This document shows, piece after piece, positions 1 to 5,186 of a stretch of DNA of 5,186 nt. The translations under genes were made by a program, and so were the position numbers. Source of the stretch: Prevotellaceae bacterium (GTDB taxonomy: Bacteria > Bacteroidota > Bacteroidia > Bacteroidales > UBA932); assembly GCA_031264645.1 (NCBI GenBank), contig JAISDR010000263.1:1-5186 (forward strand). The letters are read 5' to 3'. The first letter of the stretch is position 1; each line of letters starts with the position of its first letter. Below the pieces are notes generated by a model that saw only the letters and a list, made by a program, of their open reading frames with translations, was not told the origin of the DNA and searched no databases.

Positions 1-5
1 GGCGT

Positions 6-488
6 CTATATTGACTTTTCAATCAAAGCTACAGCATAAACTGCAATACCTTCTTCCCGTCCGGCGAATCCCAGTCGTTCGGTAGTTGTCGCTTTTATCG
101 AGACATTTTCTATTGCGATATTCATTATATTCGACAGTGTCCGGCGCATTTCGGGTATACAGTCTTTTATCTTCGGTTTTTGCAGACACACGGTAAGGTC
201 GATGTTTCCGATAATATAATTTTCTTCTTTAAGCAGGGCGACAACATTCGACAGCAGGATTTTGCTGTCTATTCCCCTGTACTGTTCAAAAGTATCGGGA
301 AAATGAGTACCGATATCGCCCAGCGCCGCCGCTCCGAGCAGGGCGTCGCACAGGGCATGAATTAAAGTATCTCCGTCCGAATGTGCGATACATCCCTTGT
401 AGTGTTCTATCTTTATTCCTCCAAGCCAGAAATCGTAGCCTTCGGATAATACATGAACATCGTAGCCAAATCCTATTCGTGGAATCAT
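6..488 (-). CDS. ispF: 2-C-methyl-D-erythritol 2,4-cyclodiphosphate synthase
   Basis: This cytosolic enzyme of the non-mevalonate (MEP) isoprenoid pathway cyclises 4-diphosphocytidyl-2-C-methyl-D-erythritol 2-phosphate to 2-C-methyl-D-erythritol 2,4-cyclodiphosphate, releasing CMP. The 160-aa product has the usual family length and all signature motifs. GFGYDVH lies at residues 6-12, and its Asp10 and His12, together with His44 in TLIHALCDAL, match the divalent-metal ligands. HSDGD is at 36-40, GDIGTHFPD at 57-65, and the nucleotide-binding stretch ATTTERLGFAGREEGIA at 133-149. The ATG at 488 places the GFGYDVH motif in its usual near-N-terminal position. There is no Shine-Dalgarno sequence upstream. 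The gene starts 11 nt after the GH57 stop codon, so it is probably cotranscribed with the glycan genes. It ends in TAG and nothing looks degraded. Confidence 0.97.
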   Translation of the reverse strand: MIPRIGFGYDVHVLSEGYDFWLGGIKIEHYKGCIAHSDGDTLIHALCDALLGAAALGDIGTHFPDTFEQYRGIDSKILLSNVVALLKEENYIIGNIDLTVCLQKPKIKDCIPEMRRTLSNIMNIAIENVSIKATTTERLGFAGREEGIAVYAVALIEKSI

Positions 489-499
489 TCAGTAAAATA

Positions 500-1948
500 T
501 TATTTTGTTTTGGACGTTTTTCCCGTTTTGGACGCTTTTTTATCGGCAGGCTTTCCGGTCTTTACAGCTTTCCCATCGCCTTTCACCCTTGATTCGGCAG
601 CCGTTTTGACCGGTTTGGCGTTCATGTTTCCCGACCTTTTCAGTTCTGTCAAAGTCTTTTGAGGCAGAGTATGCTCGAGCAGAGAAATATGATAGTCGCT
701 GTACCTGTTTTCGTCGACATATTCGAGCAGTTTCCTGTTTCTTTCGTCCTTTCCTGTCTTGAAATAACTGTCTATCTGCTTTATGAAATCGCTTAAAACA
801 TTCATATAATTGATATACGCGTCGTATGGCGATGAATAGGGATTGAAATACTTGTGCACATTGCCGTCGGAAAACCACTTTGTACACATGTAATAAAAAT
901 GGTCGCTGTTCTGGAGTTTCAGCCAGGTATTGATAAGTTCGGGATCGTGCACGTCCCTCATCCTGTCCGAGAGCGAATAAAGCGTGTCGAATGCATCATC
1001 CTGCAAATCGTTGCCGAGCCATGCGCTGAGGTCGCGTTCTTCGTCCGCCCACGATATGGCGAAGGGAACGTGAATTGCAGCTATAGGCTGATGTTTGTCA
1101 TAAACTTCGGACGGGGTTAGAAATTCGAAATCGGTTGATTCGAAGACCTGTTTCGGCAGATTCCTCATAAACTCGAATATGCCGGACGAAGCGTGCTGAT
1201 GTTCGCCGAATGTTTCGTAATCCATGAAAAGATTGACTATTTCCTCGTTTTTATCTACGGCATTCAGCCACGAGACATATTTCTCCGAAGTGACAGGCCA
1301 TTCCGCCCAGCCGCTGTTCGAAAAGCGGAAAGAGATGTCGTCGCTCAGTCGGAAATTCCTCAGCAGTATCTTCAGTTTCGGATTGATTGCATTGGCATAG
1401 ACATAATTTGGGCTTTTCCATCCGAGAATATGCCTTGCGCCTTCGGTCAGCATTGTCTTGTAGCCAAGTTTTTCGACCTGAGCGCCGATTGCATCCGAAT
1501 ATATCAGCTCCGTCAGGCGGAAAGCGCCCGGAGTATATCCGAAATATTTCCTTATCAGAGAACTGTGCAGTTCGACCTGACGCTGAAATTCCCGTTCATC
1601 CTTCATAACAGCCAGACTGTGCGCCGAAGTTTCCGTCAAAAATTCGACACAGCCGGTATCCGCAAGCTCCCTGAAACTTTTCAGAACGTCCGGCGCATAC
1701 AGTTCGAACTGTTCAATTGCCGAGCCGGTTATGGAAAACGATACTTTAAACTTTTTGCCGTGTTCCCTGATTAATTCGAGCAGCAGCCTGTTCATGGGCA
1801 GATAGCAGCGGTCGGCGACCTTTTTCATTATGGAACGGTTGTTGAACTCGTCAAAATAATAATGATTCTCGCCTATGTCAAAAAAACGGTAGCGCCTCAG
1901 GCGGAAAGGCTGGTGTACTTGAAAATAAAAGCATATTGTCCTTTTCAT
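500..1948 (-). CDS. GH57-family alpha-amylase-type glycoside hydrolase
   Basis: This is a glycoside hydrolase family 57 protein of 482 aa, probably acting on alpha-1,4-glucans such as glycogen as an amylase or 4-alpha-glucanotransferase; the sequence does not decide which. Family motifs appear in order: HQP at residues 12-14; GSAIEQFE at 75-82; FRLTELIYSD at 143-152, where Glu147 is the expected nucleophile; FMDYETFGEHQ at 241-251, where Asp243 is the expected acid/base; and ADEERDLSAWLGND at 301-314, resembling region V. No signal peptide is visible, so it is probably cytoplasmic. Residues 441-482 form a low-complexity tail rich in Lys, Thr, Ala and Gly that is not part of the catalytic fold. 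The ATG at 1948 gives the normal N-terminus, with HQP near residue 12. The gene lies 22 nt after the debranching enzyme and 11 nt before ispF, supporting an operon and a role in glycogen turnover. Confidence 0.93.
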   Translation of the reverse strand: MKRTICFYFQVHQPFRLRRYRFFDIGENHYYFDEFNNRSIMKKVADRCYLPMNRLLLELIREHGKKFKVSFSITGSAIEQFELYAPDVLKSFRELADTGCVEFLTETSAHSLAVMKDEREFQRQVELHSSLIRKYFGYTPGAFRLTELIYSDAIGAQVEKLGYKTMLTEGARHILGWKSPNYVYANAINPKLKILLRNFRLSDDISFRFSNSGWAEWPVTSEKYVSWLNAVDKNEEIVNLFMDYETFGEHQHASSGIFEFMRNLPKQVFESTDFEFLTPSEVYDKHQPIAAIHVPFAISWADEERDLSAWLGNDLQDDAFDTLYSLSDRMRDVHDPELINTWLKLQNSDHFYYMCTKWFSDGNVHKYFNPYSSPYDAYINYMNVLSDFIKQIDSYFKTGKDERNRKLLEYVDENRYSDYHISLLEHTLPQKTLTELKRSGNMNAKPVKTAAESRVKGDGKAVKTGKPADKKASKTGKTSKTK

Positions 1949-1970
1949 ACTTCAATATATATTATCCAAT

Positions 1971-3935
1971 TTAGAACTGTGTTAATTTTCTTCCCTGAAA
2001 TTTTTCGTACAAATCAATCAAGTGAGCAATATGCAGGACAGAGGCTACGCTCCATGCCTGCGACACTGCGCCGCAAGCTTCGTGGGGAGGGTCGCCCGTG
2101 TACATCTCGGGGATGGCGCAAATGCATCCGGCAGTCATATCCTGCTCAAAACCGGACATTATACGTTTCGCTTCGGGAATAAACGATTTCCCGTGCAGCT
2201 TGAATTTCGCTTCCACGTAATGTGCAAGCAGCCAGACCCAGACGGTCCCCTGATGAAACGCCGAATCCCGCTCTTTTGCCGAGCCTTCGTAACAGCCTTT
2301 GTAGACGGGGTTTTTAGGGGATAAAGTCCGTATCCCCTTTGGCGTTAACAGGTCATACTCGATGGCGCTCAATATGTCTGCCTTGACTTCGTCGCCGACA
2401 GGACTGTACTGAAGCGAGGTCGCTATTATTTCGTTTGGACGTATTCTCTGATTCTGTCCGTCAACTCCGACATAATCGGCTAAATGCTTCTTTTCGGGCA
2501 TCCAGAATATTTTCATGAAACTGTCTTCTATCAACGAAGGAATATCTTTCCATTCTTCGACAAAAGCTGCGTCTCCGTATTGAGCCGCAAGTTTCAGCGT
2601 ATAGCAAACTGCATTATACCAAAGAGCGTTCACTTCAACGGCATATCCATACCGGGGAGTGACGGGGACGTTGTCGACCATGGCGTTCATCCATGTTTTC
2701 GGAACTCCGTGTTTCTCCGCCCATATCAGTCCGTTTTCGTGCATCAGTATTCCGTCATTGACGCCCTTGCGGCAGGCGGAGAGGATGCTTTTCATTTTTT
2801 CTCCGTAACGCTTCCATATCTGCTCCGATTCGCAGGTGAAGCTTTCGTATTTCTGTATCGCCCAAAAATACCAGAGGGGCGTGTCGGCGGCGTTATAGAC
2901 CGGATTCAGGGTATCGACAGTGTCGGGAAACAGACCGTTTTTCAATTCAGCCGACATGGAATCAAGTACTGACCTGTATGTCGCGGTATCGTTGCACAAC
3001 AGGCCCGGCAAAGACAGGAACGTATCCCTGCTGCGGCATCCGTACCAGTGGTATCCGGCGACGATTTCAGTCCCGTGTTCCCTCTTCATGATAAACTGAT
3101 TCGCCGTATTCTGCAGACGGCTCATAAACGAATTTTTCTCGGGACGAAGCTCCATCTCCCTGTTGAACTTGCGGCTCAGGGACATGGGATTGATTTCGTT
3201 CAGCGAGGCTGAAAAGATTATGCTTTCGCCCTTCCTTACAGGCATTTCGAAATAGCCCGGCGAAAACAGGTCTTCCTGATATTCGTATCCTCTTTTCTTT
3301 TCTTCCATGTATTCGACATTGTAGTACCAGTCGGGAACGGCGATAAATTCGTTGCTTTTGCTTATCTGCATGTTCAGTTCCGGATATTCCAGATACAGTT
3401 TTGAAGATATGCCCCTGCTGATGAGCTTCGACTGCGTGTTTGCATACAGGTTGGCTTTGCTCAGTTTGTGGATGCTTCTGTACGCCAGCATGGGCTTCAG
3501 CCTCAGCAGCGTAGGCGAATGAGCGTCGAGCAGGGTATACCGGAGAAGAATCTGCTCTTCGCCGTGAACGACAATCAGTTCCTTTTTCAGGATAACGCCG
3601 CCGACCCTGTATGTCAGGGAGGGAATCGGTTCAAACTCGAAGTCCACAATATATTTGTGTCCCCTCGGCTCGTAAATATACGGATACTTGTGGATTGCGA
3701 GATTGAAAGCCTGTTCGTGCTGCACAATCGTTTCGTCAAGGGAAGAGAGCAGGACATGCTTCTCCCCGCCGAATTTCTCAATAGGACAGACAAGCCAGCC
3801 GTGATATTTCCTTGTATTACAGCCTACAATTGTAGTGCTCAGATATCCTCCCGCCCTGTTGGTGCTTAACAATTCGAGAGGCAGTGAATATTCCAGATTC
3901 ACCAATTCATTCTTGTTAAAATTCAGGTAGCCCAT
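1971..3935 (-). CDS. glycogen debranching enzyme (amylo-alpha-1,6-glucosidase)
   Basis: The 654-aa product has the two-part layout of bacterial amylo-alpha-1,6-glucosidases: an N-terminal beta-rich debranching domain (about residues 1-250) and a C-terminal alpha/alpha-toroid catalytic domain (about 270-645). It should cleave alpha-1,6 branches of glycogen in the cytoplasm. Visible motifs are STNRAGGYLSTT (24-35), RKYHGWLV (42-49), GYHWYGCRSRDTFLSLPGL (294-312), TWMNAMVDNVPVTPR (414-428), EVNALWYNAV (434-443), ERDSAFHQGTVWVWLLAHY (555-573) and IPEMYTGDPPHEACG (608-622) followed by QAWSVASVL. Glu610 matches the conserved C-terminal catalytic Glu; the upstream TWMD acid is Asn417 here. I chose the ATG at 3935 over an in-frame TTG at 3941, because TTG is a poor start and the protein then begins MGYLNF. 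There is no Shine-Dalgarno sequence. It is the first gene of the probable three-gene operon, with IS debris directly upstream. Confidence 0.94.
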   Translation of the reverse strand: MGYLNFNKNELVNLEYSLPLELLSTNRAGGYLSTTIVGCNTRKYHGWLVCPIEKFGGEKHVLLSSLDETIVQHEQAFNLAIHKYPYIYEPRGHKYIVDFEFEPIPSLTYRVGGVILKKELIVVHGEEQILLRYTLLDAHSPTLLRLKPMLAYRSIHKLSKANLYANTQSKLISRGISSKLYLEYPELNMQISKSNEFIAVPDWYYNVEYMEEKKRGYEYQEDLFSPGYFEMPVRKGESIIFSASLNEINPMSLSRKFNREMELRPEKNSFMSRLQNTANQFIMKREHGTEIVAGYHWYGCRSRDTFLSLPGLLCNDTATYRSVLDSMSAELKNGLFPDTVDTLNPVYNAADTPLWYFWAIQKYESFTCESEQIWKRYGEKMKSILSACRKGVNDGILMHENGLIWAEKHGVPKTWMNAMVDNVPVTPRYGYAVEVNALWYNAVCYTLKLAAQYGDAAFVEEWKDIPSLIEDSFMKIFWMPEKKHLADYVGVDGQNQRIRPNEIIATSLQYSPVGDEVKADILSAIEYDLLTPKGIRTLSPKNPVYKGCYEGSAKERDSAFHQGTVWVWLLAHYVEAKFKLHGKSFIPEAKRIMSGFEQDMTAGCICAIPEMYTGDPPHEACGAVSQAWSVASVLHIAHLIDLYEKFQGRKLTQF

Positions 3936-3957
3936 ATTCAAAAAAATTATTATTTTA

Positions 3958-3993
3958 CAAAATACTCTACAAATCTTAAAAATTAAGTTGCAA
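3958..3993 (-). promoter_or_regulatory. weak candidate promoter of the debranching operon
   Basis: On the minus strand, TTGCAA (3993-3988) and TAGAGT (3969-3964) are separated by 18 nt, a 4/6 plus 4/6 match to the sigma-70 consensus. The stretch TATTTTG (3964-3958) is one base short of the Bacteroidota -7 element TAnnTTTG, and no TTTG sits at the right distance upstream to pair with it. The position, about 25 to 60 nt before the ATG at 3935, is suitable and the region is AT-rich. The matches are too weak to be sure, and the TTGCAA half overlaps the end of the possible transposase remnant. Confidence 0.2.
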
Positions 3994-4087
3994 TATTAAC
4001 ATTTTTTCTGCATACTTGTTGAACTTTTTCAAAAAAAAAATATATCCGCCTGAAAACCTTCGCTTTTCATCCTACCGGAAACGTTAA
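3983..4087 (-). pseudogene. possible C-terminal remnant of the interrupted transposase
   Basis: If the 406-bp insert at 4088-4493 is removed with one TTAA copy, the transposase frame continues here for 35 codons. It starts L-T-F-P-V-G, meets a TGA at 4069-4067, then reads K-A-K-V-F-R-R-I-Y-F-F-F-E-K-V-Q-Q-V and continues to a TAA at 3985-3983. IS1380 transposases normally extend some way beyond the LKTLRHRRLAI-type segment that precedes the junction, and a basic aromatic C-terminus is plausible. The stop codon and a run of ten T on the coding strand (4040-4031) would be decay. I cannot align this stretch to a known transposase from memory, so the assignment rests on frame continuity and on the insertion model. 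The element's own end should lie close to 3983. Confidence 0.4.
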
Positions 4088-4112
4088 GGGATGCAAAATA
4101 AATAACATGTAA
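4084..4112 (+). repeat. left terminal inverted repeat with TTAA flank
   Basis: TTAA (4084-4087) is followed by GGGATGCAAAATAAATAA and then CATGTAA. The reverse complement of 4469-4497 matches at all but two of the 29 positions. The match extends outward by two further bases (CG) and decays gradually inward, with scattered identity up to about 4131. Confidence 0.8.
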
Positions 4113-4132
4113 ATGTTCAATGTCGCCGATTT

Positions 4133-4151
4133 AGGTACGCGAAATAAATAA
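4133..4151 (+). repeat. subterminal third copy of the end motif
   Basis: AGGTACGCGAAATAAATAA matches the right-end motif AGGGATGCGAAATAAATAA at 17 of 19 positions. It is in direct orientation relative to the left end, 46 bp further in. Iterated subterminal motifs of this kind often serve as transposase-binding sites; that role is inference here. Confidence 0.6.
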
Positions 4152-4228
4152 TTGAAGTTCCCATCTTTTATAAATATGGGAGAAACAAATGATTTCCTAA
4201 TAATATGTCAATAAACAATAAACAATTT

Positions 4229-4241
4229 ATAATGTCACCCT
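4229..4241 (+). repeat. 13-bp direct repeat, copy 1
   Basis: ATAATGTCACCCT occurs here and again at 4418-4430, 189 bp apart. The two copies bracket the C-rich, hairpin-rich module of the element. They could mark a nested insertion or a segmental duplication. Confidence 0.7.
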
Positions 4242-4253
4242 CCCCACTCCCTA

Positions 4254-4293
4254 CCTTCACCACCAATCGCTTGCGATTGGGGGCGGTGGAAGG
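4254..4293. repeat. inverted repeat with 8-bp perfect inner arms
   Basis: CCAATCGC (4263-4270) and GCGATTGG (4273-4280) are perfect complements around a 2-nt centre. Further out, CCTTCACC (4254-4261) pairs with GGTGGAAGG (4285-4293) with one bulged base. The result is a long cruciform or RNA-hairpin candidate that runs directly into the next hairpin. No T-run follows on either strand, so it is not a standard terminator. Confidence 0.65.
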
Positions 4294-4341
4294 AGTTAAG
4301 GCGCGATGCAATGCAAATGCATCGCGCTTTTAATGACTCCT
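4291..4341. repeat. strong hairpin with 10-bp perfect stem
   Basis: GCGCGATGCA (4301-4310) and TGCATCGCGC (4318-4327) are perfect complements with a 7-nt loop. An outer 6-bp stem, AGGAGT (4291-4296) with ACTCCT (4336-4341), closes across a small internal loop. On the plus strand the inner stem is followed by TTTTAA, so a weak terminator is possible, but no plus-strand gene precedes it. It is better explained as internal structure of the mobile element. Confidence 0.65.
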
Positions 4342-4348
4342 GTTACGC

Positions 4349-4404
4349 AGACATCCCGAATGCCGGCATTTAGACACCCCGAATGCTGGCATTCAGACAT
4401 CCCC
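4349..4404 (+). repeat. 23-bp tandem repeat, about 2.4 copies
   Basis: The units are 4349-4371, 4372-4394 and a partial copy at 4395-4404, each starting AGACAYCCC. The first two units each contain a palindromic core: AATGCCGGCATT (4359-4370, perfect) and GAATGCTGGCATTC (4381-4394, arms of six). Units differ at a few positions, including a compensating-type C/T change in the core. A C-rich stretch follows (4401-4413). Palindromic cores at a fixed 23-bp pitch, close to two helical turns, would suit a dimeric DNA-binding protein or a REP-like unit. Confidence 0.75.
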
Positions 4405-4417
4405 TCCCCCTCCTATA

Positions 4418-4430
4418 ATAATGTCACCCT
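4418..4430 (+). repeat. 13-bp direct repeat, copy 2
   Basis: This ATAATGTCACCCT is identical to 4229-4241. It sits between the C-rich end of the tandem-repeat module and the right-hand AT-rich arm of the element. Confidence 0.7.
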
Positions 4431-4468
4431 TTCAGAGTTTTGTGTCAAATCACGCATACAATAAACTG

Positions 4469-4497
4469 TTACATCTTATTTATTTCGCATCCCTTAA
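4469..4497 (-). repeat. right terminal inverted repeat with TTAA flank
   Basis: Read on the minus strand, TTAA (4497-4494) is followed by GGGATGCGAAATAAATAA and then GATGTAA, the inverted partner of 4084-4112. The repeat supplies the last codons of the interrupted transposase frame (R-D-A-K) and its TAA stop at 4482-4480. The present C-terminus of that frame is therefore an artefact of the insertion. Confidence 0.8.
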
Positions 4498-5186
4498 CGC
4501 CATTTTCACCGTTATTTTACCGTCACATTTTTCAATAATTGCAGGTATGGCAAGCCTTCTGTGTCGAAGCGTTTTAAGTCGATTTCTGATATTTCCACCG
4601 ATGATTAGCCGCTTAAAAAGACTTGGAAAATTATATGCGACGGTCATCAGCAGCAAAGCGGCTTCCGTTCCGTCAAGATCGGTCTGATTCATCCTGTCCG
4701 GCCCCATAATCATACTTGAGTTCAGTTCCACATCTTCTTCAAAAATACGGAGTTGCTTACCCTGCGCCTGTGGACGGTCGGCTACTTTTTGGCGTACAGC
4801 TATCATTCTGCGGGTTCAGCCCAATCCAGTGCCTGATATTCGAACTCGCCAGTCTCCATACCCTCATCCATGACAAGCCATGTCTTTTGCGCTGCTATTT
4901 TACGCTGGACAGTAACATACATCGGAACCGCTGTTATGTAATCTGTTTTTCTGTCTTCCGTCTCCAAATACTCAAGAATATCTTTGCTGTAAAAACCGGA
5001 ATCCAGCCGTAACAGACCGATTTTTTTGTTCCCTAAAAAAAATAGCGTTTCTTCTAAAAAAGCCTTAAAGTTGTTGGCTGTATGAGCATCTCCGGAGCGA
5101 AGCCAAAAGTTGGCTACCATTTCTATTTCCGAAACAAATGCCATAATCGGGTGATGGGACTTGCGACCGGGCTTGTGTTTATTGTA
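4494..5186 (-). pseudogene. IS1380-family transposase, decayed and 5'-truncated by window
   Basis: This encoded a DDE transposase of the IS1380 family. The frame enters at 5186 with KPGRKSHHPIMAF, continues through MVANFWLRSGDAHTANNF, then LLRLDSGFYSKD, whose Asp (codon 5003-5001) is the expected second catalytic acid. It stops with TGA at 4805-4803. The gene resumes in another frame from RRMIAVRQKV through RPQAQGKQLRIFEED, and DGTEAALLLMTVAYNFPSLFKR to LKTLRHRRLAI. A one-base loss at the C-run 4812-4814 (plus-strand GGG) explains the first break, since an extra C would give E-P-R-R-M. The region that should carry R-A-D-x-E-N-R-I-K-E-L-K is missing apart from an out-of-frame relic. The 3' end is cut by the 4088-4493 element. 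The first catalytic Asp would lie outside the window. This copy cannot make an active transposase. Confidence 0.85.

Larger units (their letters stand above)
4088..4493. mobile_element. MITE-like non-coding element, 406 bp, TTAA-flanked
   Basis: The block is bounded by 25-bp imperfect terminal inverted repeats (4088-4112 and 4469-4493, 23 of 25 positions matching), both reading GGGATGC(A/G)AAATAAATAA inward. TTAA sits immediately outside each end (4084-4087 and 4494-4497), as expected of a 4-bp target duplication. No credible gene lies inside. The interior holds a subterminal third copy of the end motif, an AT-rich left part, and a GC-rich right part with hairpins and tandem repeats. It lies within an IS1380-type transposase gene, replacing the gene's 3' continuation and supplying its present stop codon. 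Alternatives are two converging IS remnants that share similar ends, or TTAA being part of the inverted repeat. I do not recognise the family. TTAA targets recall piggyBac-type transposons, but that is only an analogy. Confidence 0.6.

Noticed and set aside
1193..1774. 193-codon open frame on the plus strand
   Set aside because: It lies wholly antisense within the GH57 gene, whose motifs are unmistakable. The translation has no recognisable domain, so it is a codon-bias shadow. The same holds for the plus-strand frames at 2484-2972 and 3468-3869 inside the debranching gene.
3936..3941. TTG start at 3941 for the debranching enzyme
   Set aside because: An in-frame ATG lies two codons on at 3935 and gives the expected short lead into the conserved N-terminus; no ribosome-binding site favours the TTG.
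4031..4050. Rho-independent terminator at the ten-T run on the minus strand
   Set aside because: No GC-rich stem directly precedes the run; the sequence before it (4051-4083) does not fold into a convincing hairpin.
4158..4182. Small hairpin CCCAT/ATGGG in the AT-rich left arm of the element
   Set aside because: The arms are only five bases with an 11-nt AT-rich loop, which is easily expected by chance.
4349..4404. CRISPR array
   Set aside because: The 23-bp units are contiguous with no spacers, and only about 2.4 copies are present, with no cas genes in view.
4421..4687. 88-codon open frame on the plus strand across the element border
   Set aside because: It straddles the right end of the MITE-like element and is antisense to the transposase remnant. 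It has no family-like sequence.
4803..4816. Programmed -1 frameshift producing the full transposase
   Set aside because: To my knowledge IS1380 transposases are made from a single frame. CCC is a weak slip site with no clear stimulatory structure, and the gene is disrupted in two other ways.

Overview
The window reads like chromosomal DNA of a Bacteroidota or other FCB-group bacterium. All genes lie on the minus strand. None of the three intact genes has a recognisable Shine-Dalgarno sequence; AT-rich leaders precede each start, as is usual in Bacteroidota. The glycogen debranching enzyme, the GH57 enzyme and IspF all look like the versions found in that group. The phylum call is inference from protein character, not from a search.

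Layout, in the direction of transcription (right to left). From 5186 to about 4494 lies a decayed IS1380-family transposase gene. Its 5' part runs off the window. It carries a frameshift at 4812-4814 and an internal deletion near 4719-4728 that removed the segment expected to hold the third catalytic acidic residue. Its 3' part is interrupted by a 406-bp non-coding block (4088-4493). The block has 25-bp terminal inverted repeats and TTAA on both sides, which is the structure of a MITE-like element. Its interior is packed with hairpins, a 23-bp tandem repeat with palindromic cores, and a 13-bp direct repeat. Left of the block, 4087-3983 reads as a possible leftover C-terminal part of the transposase.

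The three intact genes follow, tightly spaced and probably one operon: a glycogen debranching enzyme (3935-1971), a GH57 alpha-amylase-type glycosidase (1948-500, 22 nt downstream) and ispF (488-6, 11 nt downstream). The first two form an alpha-glucan (glycogen) turnover pair. ispF is a non-mevalonate isoprenoid gene and looks metabolically unrelated. The mobile-element debris ends just upstream of the first operon gene and may have influenced its promoter.

Most worth a second look: the TTAA-flanked element inside the dead transposase, the unusual TWMN (not TWMD) motif in the debranching enzyme, the lysine-rich tail of the GH57 enzyme, and the absence of a glycosyltransferase gene between the debranching and GH57 genes.
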